Shown: positions 1 through 8,374 of the stretch, piece after piece
Layout: each line of letters begins with the position of its first letter
Numbering within the stretch: the stretch's first letter is position 1
NCBI RefSeq assembly: GCF_029991245.1
Contig: NZ_JAIVFO010000008.1
Span: 1 to 64,000, forward strand
Direction: 5' to 3'
DNA: 64,000 nucleotides
DNA from: Xanthobacter autotrophicus
Lineage (GTDB): Bacteria; Pseudomonadota; Alphaproteobacteria; Rhizobiales; Xanthobacteraceae
Notes under the pieces: model-generated
The model's input: the letters and a program-made list of their open reading frames with translations, nothing else
What the model was told of the DNA's origin: nothing
Databases searched by the model: none
Program-made: the position numbers and the translations under genes

Positions 1-516
1 CGCCACATCCCCGCGCACGCCCCCGGTGCCGCACCGGGAGCCGAGCCGAAGCCGGCGCGCCTCGGCGGACCGCTCGCGGTGCTGTTCTGGTGCTGCTGCG
101 GCATCACCGCGCTGCCGCTCGCGGGCCTGTTCACGCTGGTCGCGGAATTCGGCATCGCGGGGGCCAGGTCCGCGCTGTTCGATTCCTTCGCCGGCCCCGG
201 CCTGCAACAGCAGGTGCTGCGGTTCGGCCTGGTGCCGCAGATCCTGCTGTTCGCCTGGGCGGCGTCGGTGGTGGTGCTGACGGTGGCGAAGGCGCGCATC
301 GCCCTTAGCCTGTTGCCGTGGATGCTGGTCGCGGTGGTGGCCGCCTCGGCCTACGGCCAGTTCGCCATCCGCGACGCCATCTCGCCCGATGGTGCCGACC
401 TCGGCGCCTTCGCGGCGCTCATGCCGGGCCTGCTGGCCCAGGCGGTGGGAGCGGCCACCTTCTTCGGCTATTTCCGCGAGGGCCGGCGGCCGCAGGCCTA
501 TTACATCAAAGGTTAG
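1..516 (+). CDS. DUF2569-like four-helix membrane protein (5' end outside window)
   Basis: The frame is open from the first base of the window with no stop, so the true start lies upstream; the first internal start-like codon is a GTG at 79. The visible part has four hydrophobic segments of about 20 residues, and ends in an Arg-Arg-Pro, Tyr-Tyr pattern (REGRRPQAYYIKG) that resembles the end of DUF2569 proteins. A proline/alanine-rich stretch precedes the first helix. The function of the family is unknown and I infer only an inner-membrane location. Its stop is 3 bases from the stop of the convergent oxidoreductase gene. DUF2569 membership is a recognition by eye and not certain. Confidence 0.6.
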   Translation, partial: RHIPAHAPGAAPGAEPKPARLGGPLAVLFWCCCGITALPLAGLFTLVAEFGIAGARSALFDSFAGPGLQQQVLRFGLVPQILLFAWAASVVVLTVAKARIALSLLPWMLVAVVAASAYGQFAIRDAISPDGADLGAFAALMPGLLAQAVGAATFFGYFREGRRPQAYYIKG

Positions 517-519
517 AAC

Positions 520-2079
520 TCAGGCCCCGCGCGGGCTGTGGGGCGGGACCTCCTCGTCCTGCTCCGGCCGCGCGCGACGGCGCCGGGCGGGTTCGGCCGC
601 GGCACGGGCGGCAAGGCCCGAGGCCCAGCCGGACGCCGCGTGCAACGCCGCCCGCGCCGCGTGACGCGAGGCGGACGTGGCCGCCGCCACACCCCGCCGG
701 GGCCGCGCGGGGGGCGCCGGAACGGCGGCCGGGGCCGGCGAGGGCATGGGCGGATGCGTGTGCGCGTCCGCGACATCCTGGTCCGGGATCAAGTCCGGCG
801 CCGAAACCTCGGCATCCGGTGCGGCCGATGCCGCGATCTTGTCCATATGCAGCCGTGCCGCCAGCCGCACATGCCAATAGCCGGCGAAGCGCGCTACCCG
901 GCCGGCCCAGCCGGACATAGGCGGCGCCGCGAACGGCTGGAGCAAGGCGATGCGGTCGTCCTTCTCGGCGATGGCGCCGCAGATGAGGCGGCCGGCGAGG
1001 AAGCCGTGGCTCAGCGCATCGCCGGCGGACGCGAGCGCATACCACACGCCCCGCTCCCCTTCGTGCACCAGCGGCATGCCGGCCGGTTCCGGCAGCAGGC
1101 GGCCGGCGGCCCCATCGGCAAGGCTCGACCCCACCGGATAGAGTTCGGCGGCATGGCGGCGCAAGACCCGGGCCGCGCCCACCCGCGTCATCACCCGCGT
1201 GGCGGTGGCGGCGCCAAGGGTCAGGCGGCCGGCATCGAAATGATAGCGCAGGCCGGTGAGCCCGGTCTCCTCGACCATGCCCGCATAGGGCACGTCCACC
1301 CCCGGCAGGCGGAAGCCGCCGTAGACCCACGGCGCGCGCGGCAGCACCGCCACCTTCGGGCCGAGCCGGACGAAGGCCTCCGGCCCGGTGATCACCACCT
1401 GGAAGGCCCGGATGCGCCAGCGGACCGCCGTCAGATATTTCCTCAAGCCCTTAAGGTCGGCCGCCAGCGGCCCCTCCACCGGGAGCGTGCGCACGCCCGC
1501 CGCCAGGACCTCGGCCTCCAGCGCCACCTTCAGGGTCGCGGGGGAAACACGCTCCGCCGGAACCACGCCGAGGCCGGCGGTGAAGGTGGAGGTGCCGAGC
1601 AGCGCGGCGAGATCCTGCGCGCCCACCAGCACGGTGGTATCGGGCGCAAGCTCCTGCCTCAGCTCATGTTCGCGAATGAGGGCCTCGGCCGCATGGGGGC
1701 GCGCCACCGAAAGCCGCCCGCGCGGCCCCACCGCCACGCCGGCCTTGTGGGCGAAGGCCAGCGCCCGCTCGGTCGCCTGGGCGGAAAGGATCAGAAGCTC
1801 CTGCGCATCGTGGCGCCCCACGCGATCCACCAGCGCGGGCGTGGCCATGGCGAAGCCGGGGGCCAGAATACCGTCGAGAGGCAGCGGCCGCGTGCCGCCG
1901 AAGGTGAGCAGGATGACCTCACGCCCCCGCCGCGCCAGATCAATGGCGATGGCAAGCCCCGCCACGTCGTCCCCGACGACGCAGATGTCGCAGTCATAGG
2001 TGCGCTTCAGCGCCGCGTCCGACCGCTCCCGGTCGGTAACATCCTGCGCCGCCGCGCGGGACGGGGCCGTATCGATCAT
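520..2079 (-). CDS. FAD-dependent oxidoreductase-like protein with altered dinucleotide motif
   Basis: This 519-residue protein has the layout of a FAD-dependent amine/amino-acid oxidoreductase (DAO-like): an N-terminal Rossmann segment (CVVGDDVAGLAIAIDLARRG) and a C-terminal part with the Gly/His pattern (DALSHGFLAGRLICGAI) seen near the flavin in that family. The usual GxGxxG is GDDVAG here, and the acidic residue expected at the end of the second strand is replaced (EVILLTFGG), so FAD binding may be weakened or different. Roughly the last 80 residues are Ala/Pro/Arg-rich and look disordered. The ATG at 2079 has no strong ribosome-binding site. The substrate is unknown. It stands alone between a convergent membrane gene and divergent sixA. 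Confidence 0.65.
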   Translation of the reverse strand: MIDTAPSRAAAQDVTDRERSDAALKRTYDCDICVVGDDVAGLAIAIDLARRGREVILLTFGGTRPLPLDGILAPGFAMATPALVDRVGRHDAQELLILSAQATERALAFAHKAGVAVGPRGRLSVARPHAAEALIREHELRQELAPDTTVLVGAQDLAALLGTSTFTAGLGVVPAERVSPATLKVALEAEVLAAGVRTLPVEGPLAADLKGLRKYLTAVRWRIRAFQVVITGPEAFVRLGPKVAVLPRAPWVYGGFRLPGVDVPYAGMVEETGLTGLRYHFDAGRLTLGAATATRVMTRVGAARVLRRHAAELYPVGSSLADGAAGRLLPEPAGMPLVHEGERGVWYALASAGDALSHGFLAGRLICGAIAEKDDRIALLQPFAAPPMSGWAGRVARFAGYWHVRLAARLHMDKIAASAAPDAEVSAPDLIPDQDVADAHTHPPMPSPAPAAVPAPPARPRRGVAAATSASRHAARAALHAASGWASGLAARAAAEPARRRRARPEQDEEVPPHSPRGA

Positions 2080-2282
2080 GAAGACTGTCCGCTGAGCACC
2101 GGCTCATGCTGATGCCTTCCGCTTGAGAAACCGTTTATTTGCGGCGCTCTCGTGACATTTTGCGCGGGATGCCGGCGCTGGTATCGGGCGGGGCGTGACG
2201 CTCAAGCGCGGGCATTCTGGTTGCACTGCACACATTCCCTACGTCATAAGAAGCGGCATTTCGTTGATTGGTTTGGAAGCTC

Positions 2283-2804
2283 ATGCGCCGTCTCATACTG
2301 CTGCGCCACGCCAAGTCCGACTGGCCGGACGGCATCGCCGACCCCGAGCGCCCGCTGGCGGTGCGGGGCCGCACGGCGGCGCCGCGCATCGGCGCCTATA
2401 TCGCCCATGAGCAGTTGGTGGCCGACCGCGTGCTGGTCTCCCCGGCCCGCCGCACCCGTGAGACCTGGGACCTGGTGGCCGCCCAGTTACCGCCGGTGAA
2501 GGTGGTGGCCAGCGAGCCGCGCGTGTACGACGCCTCCGCCGCGCGGCTCCTGTCCGTGGTGCGCGAGCAGCCCAGGGAAGCCCACAGCCTCATGCTGGTG
2601 GGCCACAATCCGGGCCTCGGCGACCTTGCCGCGCTGCTTGTATCGACGGGGGCGGCTTCCCATCTGTCGAAAATGGCCGAGAAATTCCCCACCGGCGCCC
2701 TCGCCGTCATCGATCTTCCGGTGGATGAGTGGTGCGATGTCGTGCCCGCATCCGCGCGGCTCGATCGCTTCGTCACCCCGCGCGAGCTGTCTGGAAACGA
2801 CTAG
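2283..2804 (+). CDS. sixA: SixA-type phosphohistidine phosphatase
   Basis: This 173-residue member of the histidine-phosphatase (phosphoglycerate-mutase-like) superfamily begins directly with the catalytic RHAKSDWP motif, with His9 as the predicted phospho-acceptor. The second conserved histidine lies in LMLVGHNPGLGDL. Length and motif order match SixA proteins, which remove phosphate from phosphohistidine on HPt domains or PTS-type proteins. I chose the ATG at 2283, because the frame upstream (from 2268) adds only a few residues before the conserved MRRLILLRHAKS start. It ends 2 bases before the ATG of the YcjX-type gene, so the two are probably co-transcribed. The partner phosphoprotein is not visible here. 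Confidence 0.85.
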   Translation: MRRLILLRHAKSDWPDGIADPERPLAVRGRTAAPRIGAYIAHEQLVADRVLVSPARRTRETWDLVAAQLPPVKVVASEPRVYDASAARLLSVVREQPREAHSLMLVGHNPGLGDLAALLVSTGAASHLSKMAEKFPTGALAVIDLPVDEWCDVVPASARLDRFVTPRELSGND

Positions 2805-2806
2805 GC

Positions 2807-4351
2807 ATGGCGCGCGTCACTGACGCCATGACCGGGGCGCGGACTGCGCTCAAAACCTTGGGTCACCGCGTGGAAGGCCTGGCCCAGCCCGCCCTGAGCC
2901 TGAGCGTTACCGACGCCATGGACGAGGCGCGGATCGCCCTTCGGACCCTGGCCGACCGGGTGGAGGGCATCGCCCATCCCACCCTGCGCCTCGGCGTCAC
3001 CGGCCTGTCGCGGGCCGGCAAGACCATCTTCACCACCGCCCTCATCCATGCGCTGACCCGCGGCGGGCGCCTGCCGGTGTTCGAGGCGCTCCAGTCCGGC
3101 CGCATCGCCCGCGCCGAGCTGCAGCCGCAGCCGGACGACGCCGTGCCGCGCTTCGCCTATGAGGACCATCTGAAGGCGCTGGGCGAGGCGCGGCAATGGC
3201 CCTCCTCCACCACGCGGGTCAGCGAATTGCGGCTGTCCATCCGCTACGCAACGGCGCGCGGCAGCCTGCGCACCCTCACCCTGGATCTCGTGGACTATCC
3301 CGGCGAGTGGCTGCTCGACCTGCCGCTGCTCGACATGAGCTATGCCGACTTCTCCCGCCAGAGCCTCGCTTTGGCCCGCGCCCCGGCCCGCTCGGACGTG
3401 GCGGCGCCCTGGCTCGCGGCGGTGGCGGCCGCCCCGGTGGACGGGCCGCAGGATGAGACCCGCGCGCGGGAAGTCGCGGCGCTGTTCACCCAATACCTCT
3501 CCGCCTGCCGCAGCGAAAAGCTGGCCATGAGCCTCTTGCCGCCGGGCCGCTTCCTCATGCCCGGCGACCTTGAAGGCTCTCCGGCCCTCACCTTCGCCCC
3601 CCTCGACGTGGGCGCCAAGGCGCCGAAGGCGGGCAGCCTCGGGGCCATGATGGAGCGGCGCTTCGAGGCCTACAAGAATGCCGTGGTGCGGCCGTTCTTC
3701 CGCACCCATTTCGCCCGGCTTGACCGGCAGATCGTGCTGGTGGACACGCTGGCCGCGCTCAATGCCGGGCCGGCGGCGCTGGCGGATCTGGAACGGGCGC
3801 TGGACGGCATTCTCGCCGCCTTCCGCACCGGGCGAAACAGCCTGGTCAGCACCCTGTTCCGGCCGCGCATCGAGAAGGTGCTGTTCGCCGCCACCAAGGC
3901 CGACCACCTGCACCGCTCCAGCCATGACCGGCTGGAAGCAATCCTCGCCCGCCTCGTGGAGCGCGCCCGTGCCCGGGCGCAGGACCACGGCGCGGCGCTG
4001 GACGTGGTGGCGCTGGCCGCCATCCGTGCCACCCAGGAAGCGCGGGTGCGGCGCGACGGGCATGAACTCGACGCCATCGTCGGCACGCCGGAAGCGGGAC
4101 AGGAGGCGGGCGGCCACCGCTTCGACGGCACGGAAGACATGGCGGTTTTCCCCGGCGACCTGCCGGAGGATCCCGATGCGCTGTTCGATCCTTCGGGGGC
4201 CGGCTTTCGCGGGCTCGCCACCGGTATCGACGGGGACGCGGACTTCCGCTTCCTGCGCTTCCGCCCGCCGGCGGGGATAGGCGACGGCCCGATCCCGCAC
4301 ATCCGCCTTGACCGGGCGCTGCACTTCCTGCTGGGCGACCGGCTGGCGTGA
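2807..4351 (+). CDS. YcjX/DUF463-family P-loop protein with N-terminal internal duplication
   Basis: The protein has a P-loop GLSRAGKT and the YcjX-like context (LRLGVTGLSRAGKTIFTTALIH, shown in part here), followed by DLVDYPGEWLLDLPLL and VLFAATKADHL segments typical of this GTPase-like family, which is linked to stress and phage-shock responses in other bacteria. Starting at the ATG at 2807 gives 514 residues. The first 30 residues after the start are a diverged tandem copy of the next 30. An alternative start is the ATG at 2918, which would remove the extra copy and part of the second. A weak GGAA lies upstream of 2807 and nothing obvious upstream of 2918. The gene follows sixA by 2 bases. 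Confidence 0.8.
   Translation: MARVTDAMTGARTALKTLGHRVEGLAQPALSLSVTDAMDEARIALRTLADRVEGIAHPTLRLGVTGLSRAGKTIFTTALIHALTRGGRLPVFEALQSGRIARAELQPQPDDAVPRFAYEDHLKALGEARQWPSSTTRVSELRLSIRYATARGSLRTLTLDLVDYPGEWLLDLPLLDMSYADFSRQSLALARAPARSDVAAPWLAAVAAAPVDGPQDETRAREVAALFTQYLSACRSEKLAMSLLPPGRFLMPGDLEGSPALTFAPLDVGAKAPKAGSLGAMMERRFEAYKNAVVRPFFRTHFARLDRQIVLVDTLAALNAGPAALADLERALDGILAAFRTGRNSLVSTLFRPRIEKVLFAATKADHLHRSSHDRLEAILARLVERARARAQDHGAALDVVALAAIRATQEARVRRDGHELDAIVGTPEAGQEAGGHRFDGTEDMAVFPGDLPEDPDALFDPSGAGFRGLATGIDGDADFRFLRFRPPAGIGDGPIPHIRLDRALHFLLGDRLA
2816..2995 (+). repeat. Tandem 90-bp duplication inside the YcjX-like gene
   Basis: Two in-frame 30-codon units lie back to back (2816-2905 and 2906-2995). 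Both begin VTDAM and contain an ALxTLxxRVEG core followed by a Pro. By hand alignment 19 of 30 residues are identical. The second unit leads directly into the P-loop region and is the ancestral-looking copy. Confidence 0.8.
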
Positions 4352-4425
4352 GGCGTTTGGGGGCCCCCGCGCCAGCCCGACGGCGGCGGCGCGAGGCGGC
4401 CCTCAGAGCATCGGGACGGGCGTGC

Positions 4426-5067
4426 TCAGAACTTCGCGGAAGCCCAGCGCACCATCTGCACCAGCACTTGTTCCTGCGCTGAATCGAGGGCGGCGGTTGC
4501 AGCCGGACCCGCCGTGGACGCGGCGGGTACCGCCGCCTTGAACACCTGCGCCGCGAGGATGCGCCCGCTCTGGGTGCCGATGAGCTTGGCCGACAGCTCC
4601 ACCACCGCCACCGGCCCCTGGTCGGTGATGCGCAGGGCGAAGGTGCGGATGTCGATGACCAGCTGGTAGTCCGCATTCACCCCGTCGCCGGGGCGGGCGA
4701 CGCGGCGCAGCTTGCTCGCATTCTCGAAGGCCTGGATGGTCCGCGCCTGGAGCAGCGCCGGCAGATTGTCGCTCCACTGGGCGTCGGAGAGATAGGCCAC
4801 CTGGCCCGGCCCCGGCTCCACCATCACCTTGTCGGTGTTGAGCACGGCAAGCGCGGTGGGCGCCACCACCACCATCTGCCCGTTGCCGCTGCCGCCTGCC
4901 GTGAAGCCGCTGGGGGCGGAGAGGTTGTAGGTGGGGGTCGGCGTGGAGCCGCATCCCGCCAGCGCGAGGGCGAGGGACGCGCCGAACAGGAGGGCGGCGA
5001 GCCGCGGAACGACGGGAGCGAGGGAGGCGAGACGGCGAGCGATACGCTTCCTGCGAACGAAGGTCAT
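4426..5067 (-). CDS. ABC-transport auxiliary lipoprotein of the Mla system
   Basis: This 213-residue predicted lipoprotein has a basic N-terminus, a hydrophobic stretch and the lipobox LALAGC, which puts the lipidated cysteine at residue 39. The mature part resembles the ABC_trans_aux (PqiC/DUF330-like) family that partners MCE-protein transporters at the outer membrane. I chose the ATG at 5067 because the longer open frame adds a Ser/Thr-rich segment ahead of the signal peptide. It is the last gene of the operon, 7 bases after mlaD, and probably replaces the MlaA/MlaC arm in moving phospholipid between membranes. Confidence 0.8.
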   Translation of the reverse strand: MTFVRRKRIARRLASLAPVVPRLAALLFGASLALALAGCGSTPTPTYNLSAPSGFTAGGSGNGQMVVVAPTALAVLNTDKVMVEPGPGQVAYLSDAQWSDNLPALLQARTIQAFENASKLRRVARPGDGVNADYQLVIDIRTFALRITDQGPVAVVELSAKLIGTQSGRILAAQVFKAAVPAASTAGPAATAALDSAQEQVLVQMVRWASAKF

Positions 5068-5074
5068 GGTCGGC

Positions 5075-5998
5075 TCATCGCCCGTATTTCGGAATGGAAT
5101 TGCCGCCGCCGAAGATGAACTGCTGCGGGTTGCGCTCGATGTTCCGGAGCACGCGGTCGATCTCGTTGAGGGTGCGGCGGCCATCGGTGGCCAGCGCCTC
5201 ATACTGCTTCAGGCCCGGCCCGGTGAAGCGGCTGACCTGCTCGGTGAGCAGCGCCGTGCGCTGGTCCAGGTTGTCGGCGAGCCGGCGCACCGAGGTGGCG
5301 GCGTCGGTGGCCTGCACCAGCAGGCCGTCCTTGTCCTCGGTGGCCTTCTGCAGGTTCACCACCACCTTCTCGACCTTCTCGGCGACGCCGTTGAGCTGCT
5401 TGACCAGTGCGTTCGACTGCTCGATCAGGCTCGCCACATCCTCGGACTTCGAGGCCACAGCCTTCGAAAACGTATCGATGTTGGAGATGATGTTCTTGAT
5501 GTCCTGCGGATTGATGGCGTCCAGCACCACCTCGATCTTCTTGGCCACGCCCTGGGCCGAGGCAAGGAGCCCGGCCATGCCCGCGCCGCCGTCGGCGGTG
5601 ATGCGCGGAACGCCGTTCGGCCCCAGCGGCAGGGGCGGGGCGCCGGGACGGCCGCCGCGGATTGAGACCACGACGATGCCGGTCAGGCCCTGGGATTCGA
5701 GACCGGCCTCGGCATCCGACAGCACCGGCACGTCGTTGTTGATGGCAACCCGCGCCAGCACCTGACCCGGCTGGCCCGGCACCAGGCCGAGGCCGGTGAC
5801 CTGGCCCACGGGGATGCCGTTGAAGAGCACGTTGTTGCCCTGGCGCAGGCCCGCCACCGAGCCGTCGAAGAGGACCTCGTAAGCCTTGCGCGCGGTGGAA
5901 TCCTGCGGTCCGGCGAACCAGTACACAAAGCCGAACGCCGCGGCGAGAACCACGAGCGTGAAGGCTCCGATAATGGTGTAGTTGGCCCGTGTTTCCAT
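5075..5998 (-). CDS. mlaD: MlaD-type MCE-domain protein
   Basis: This 307-residue protein has one N-terminal transmembrane helix (about residues 8-29) followed by an MCE domain (about 38-115, including DGSVAGLRQGNNVLFNGIPVGQV) and a long helical C-terminal region with heptad-like spacing. MCE proteins of the MlaD type form hexameric rings on the periplasmic side of the MlaEF transporter and carry phospholipids. It is longer than E. coli MlaD because of the extended C-terminal coil, which is common in alphaproteobacterial versions. It is the third gene of the mlaE-mlaF-mlaD-lipoprotein operon, 62 bases after mlaF. Confidence 0.88.
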   Translation of the reverse strand: METRANYTIIGAFTLVVLAAAFGFVYWFAGPQDSTARKAYEVLFDGSVAGLRQGNNVLFNGIPVGQVTGLGLVPGQPGQVLARVAINNDVPVLSDAEAGLESQGLTGIVVVSIRGGRPGAPPLPLGPNGVPRITADGGAGMAGLLASAQGVAKKIEVVLDAINPQDIKNIISNIDTFSKAVASKSEDVASLIEQSNALVKQLNGVAEKVEKVVVNLQKATEDKDGLLVQATDAATSVRRLADNLDQRTALLTEQVSRFTGPGLKQYEALATDGRRTLNEIDRVLRNIERNPQQFIFGGGNSIPKYGR

Positions 5999-6060
5999 AC
6001 CTGATCCCGGCTCCGTTCCGACCTCGCCCCCGCTGTCCGGTCCGCTCCCTTACGTGTGTC

Positions 6061-6867
6061 TCATCGGCGCGCAGCCTGCACCGCCCGCGCCCGCGTGCCA
6101 TGGAAATAGGCCCGCAGCCAAGGGTGCTGCTCGGCCATCATGTCCTCGATGGTGCCCTGCGCGATCACCTTGCCATCCGCCAGCGCGGCGATGCGATCGC
6201 ACACGGTATGCAGACTGTCGAGATCGTGGGTTACCATGAAAACCGTAAGCCCCAAAGTCTGTTGCAACGTCCGGATAAGCTCGTCGAACTCGCCGGCGCC
6301 GATGGGATCGAGGCCGGAGGTGGGCTCATCCAGAAACAGGATTTCCGGGTCGAGGGCCAGCGAGCGGGCGAGCGCGGCGCGCTTGATCATGCCGCCGGAC
6401 AGCTCCGACGGCAGCTTCTCGGCCACGTCGCACTTCAGGCCCACCATCTCGATCTTGGTATAGGCGATCTCGTCCAGCAGGCGCTGGGACAGCTGCAGAT
6501 TCTCCCGCAGCGGAAACTGGATATTCTGCTTCACCGTAAGCGAGGAGAACAGCGCGCCCTGCTGGAACAGCACGCCCCAGCGCCGCTCCAGCGCCGAGCG
6601 TTCCCGCTCGGAGAGGTCGTCCAGGTTCTGGCCGAACACCTCCACGGTCCCGGACTGCTTGGGCACCAGGCCCAGGATGGTGCGGGTGAGCACCGACTTG
6701 CCCCCGCCCGAGGTGCCGACGAAGCCCAGGATCTCGCCGCGATACACGTCGAGGTCGAGATGGTTGAGAATCACCCGGTCACCAAAGCCCACCACGATGT
6801 CGTGGACGCTGATGATGGCTTCCCGATGGTTGGTCGCCTCGGCGGTGGTGGAGGTGCGCGCGTCCAT
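6061..6867 (-). CDS. mlaF: MlaF-type ABC transporter ATPase
   Basis: This 268-residue ABC ATPase has Walker A GTSGGGKS (residues 51-58), signature LSGGM in the middle, Walker B ILFLDEP with the D-loop SGLD, and a switch histidine in MVTHD. The LSGGMxKR variant is characteristic of the MlaF/Ttg2A branch that energises phospholipid transport with MlaE. It starts 6 bases after the mlaE stop, which fits translational coupling in the operon. It probably acts at the cytoplasmic face of the inner membrane. Confidence 0.93.
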   Translation of the reverse strand: MDARTSTTAEATNHREAIISVHDIVVGFGDRVILNHLDLDVYRGEILGFVGTSGGGKSVLTRTILGLVPKQSGTVEVFGQNLDDLSERERSALERRWGVLFQQGALFSSLTVKQNIQFPLRENLQLSQRLLDEIAYTKIEMVGLKCDVAEKLPSELSGGMIKRAALARSLALDPEILFLDEPTSGLDPIGAGEFDELIRTLQQTLGLTVFMVTHDLDSLHTVCDRIAALADGKVIAQGTIEDMMAEQHPWLRAYFHGTRARAVQAARR

Positions 6868-6873
6868 GCCGCC

Positions 6874-8001
6874 TCACATGTCGATCGCGGCGAAGAACAT
6901 GGCGAAGACGCCGTCCATCACGATGACGAGGAAGATGGCCTTCACCACCGACGCGGTGGTGTGCGCGCCGAGCGACTCGGCGCTGCCCCCCACCCGCAGG
7001 CCTTCGAGGCACGCCACGATGCCGATGGTGGCGGCCATGAAGGGCGCCTTGATCATGCCCACGTTGAACTGGTCCATGTCGATGGCGCCCTTGAGGCGGT
7101 CCAGGAACACGTCGGGCGTGATGCCGCCATAGCCCCACGAGACCAGCCCGGCCCCCAGCAGGGACGACATGGAGCCGATGAAGGTGAGCAGCGGCAAGGC
7201 GATGATGAGCGCCAGCAGGCGCGGCACCACCAGAACTTCCACCGGGTCGAACCCCATGACCCGCAGGGCGTCGACCTCCTCGCGCATGCGCATGGACCCG
7301 AGTTCGGCGGTGTAGGCGCTGCCGGAGCGGCCGGCGATCATGATGGCGACGATGAGCACACCCAGCTCGCGCAGCACCAGCACGCCCACCATGTCCACCA
7401 CATAGATATCGGCACCGAAGCGGCGGAAATTGAAGATGCCCTGCTGGGCCAGGATGCAGCCGATGAGGAAGGTGATCAGGATGATGATCGGCACCGCCCG
7501 CAGGCCGACCCGGTCGAGCTGGTTCACCATGGCGGTGAAGCGGAAGCTGCGCGGACGCAACAGCACCCGCCCCATGGCGGCCACCGACGCCCCGACGAAA
7601 TTCAGCAGCGCCCCGGCATCGGCGGCGACATTCACCGTCTCGTGGCCGAACCGCTCCAGGATCGCCTCGTGCCGGCGGGCCGGAGGGGGCTGCTCCTGCC
7701 CCATGCGGCCCATTTCCTCGATGAGCACCTTGTAGCGCGGGGCCAGCCCCTTCACCTGCGGCTCGACACCGGTGCCCTTCCACGACCGCTTCAGCCGCTC
7801 GAACAGCAGCGCGCCGAAGGTGTCCATGCGCTCGACGGCGGACAGGTCGATCTCGACGCCCTTGGGATGGGCGTAGGTGTGGGCGGTGTCGTCCACCGCC
7901 TGTTCCAGCTCGTCGGCATATTCGGACGTCCATGCGCCGCGCCCGGCCACGGTGAGCCGGTCGTCCTGGCTATGCACGGAAATCAGGGAGGCGTGGGGCA
8001 A
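6874..8001 (-). CDS. mlaE: MlaE-type ABC permease with N-terminal STAS-like domain
   Basis: The permease part (about residue 130 onward) carries the conserved MlaE pattern IIAGRSGSAYTAELGSM and several membrane segments. The first 110 residues form a STAS-like domain, an arrangement common in alphaproteobacterial MlaE. The reading frame is open further upstream, but I chose the TTG at 8001: it has GGAG 8 bases upstream and gives 375 residues, the usual size for the fused form. The region upstream of this TTG in frame is Arg/Pro-rich and looks non-coding. It is the first gene of the mla operon, so the promoter should lie in 8002-8374. Confidence 0.85.
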   Translation of the reverse strand: MPHASLISVHSQDDRLTVAGRGAWTSEYADELEQAVDDTAHTYAHPKGVEIDLSAVERMDTFGALLFERLKRSWKGTGVEPQVKGLAPRYKVLIEEMGRMGQEQPPPARRHEAILERFGHETVNVAADAGALLNFVGASVAAMGRVLLRPRSFRFTAMVNQLDRVGLRAVPIIILITFLIGCILAQQGIFNFRRFGADIYVVDMVGVLVLRELGVLIVAIMIAGRSGSAYTAELGSMRMREEVDALRVMGFDPVEVLVVPRLLALIIALPLLTFIGSMSSLLGAGLVSWGYGGITPDVFLDRLKGAIDMDQFNVGMIKAPFMAATIGIVACLEGLRVGGSAESLGAHTTASVVKAIFLVIVMDGVFAMFFAAIDM

Positions 8002-8374
8002 CGCTTGGTCTCCATGGGGGCGCCGCGAAACGGCGCGGCGCCGGCCTGTCCTTCTCGCCGGAGGCCGCGGGCGATCCGGCCCGGTCTGACCGAGCCGATG
8101 CCCCAACTTCCGACCGCCTGTCGCCCCGCATATGGGTGATGCGTGTCCGCAGGAACGCGCACTCACCCATTCAACTCTTATCAGCTTCGCCTGCTGCGAT
8201 GCGACACGCAGCCGACACTGCGCCCGTGGAGGCACATCCCGGCGACCCCACGAACGATGGATTAAGCCATACAGACAACAGGCCCTTACGTCGAGATCAC
8301 CAGGGACACACCCCGGCAGCATCCGCTCCCGCACCCGCGAAGCGGACCGCGGAATCGGATATTAAGCTTAATCC
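8002..8374. other. Divergent intergenic region, mlaE / dipeptide epimerase
   Basis: I see no credible gene in these 373 bases. They must hold the promoters of both divergent units. The only distinct structure is the palindrome next to the epimerase start, listed separately. Confidence 0.6.
8361..8372. promoter_or_regulatory. 12-bp palindrome ATTAAGCTTAAT at the epimerase start
   Basis: A perfect 12-bp palindrome ends 2 bases before the ATG of the epimerase gene and occupies the place where a ribosome-binding site would be. It is AT-rich in a GC-rich setting. It could be an operator, or restrict initiation by pairing; neither is demonstrated. Confidence 0.4.
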
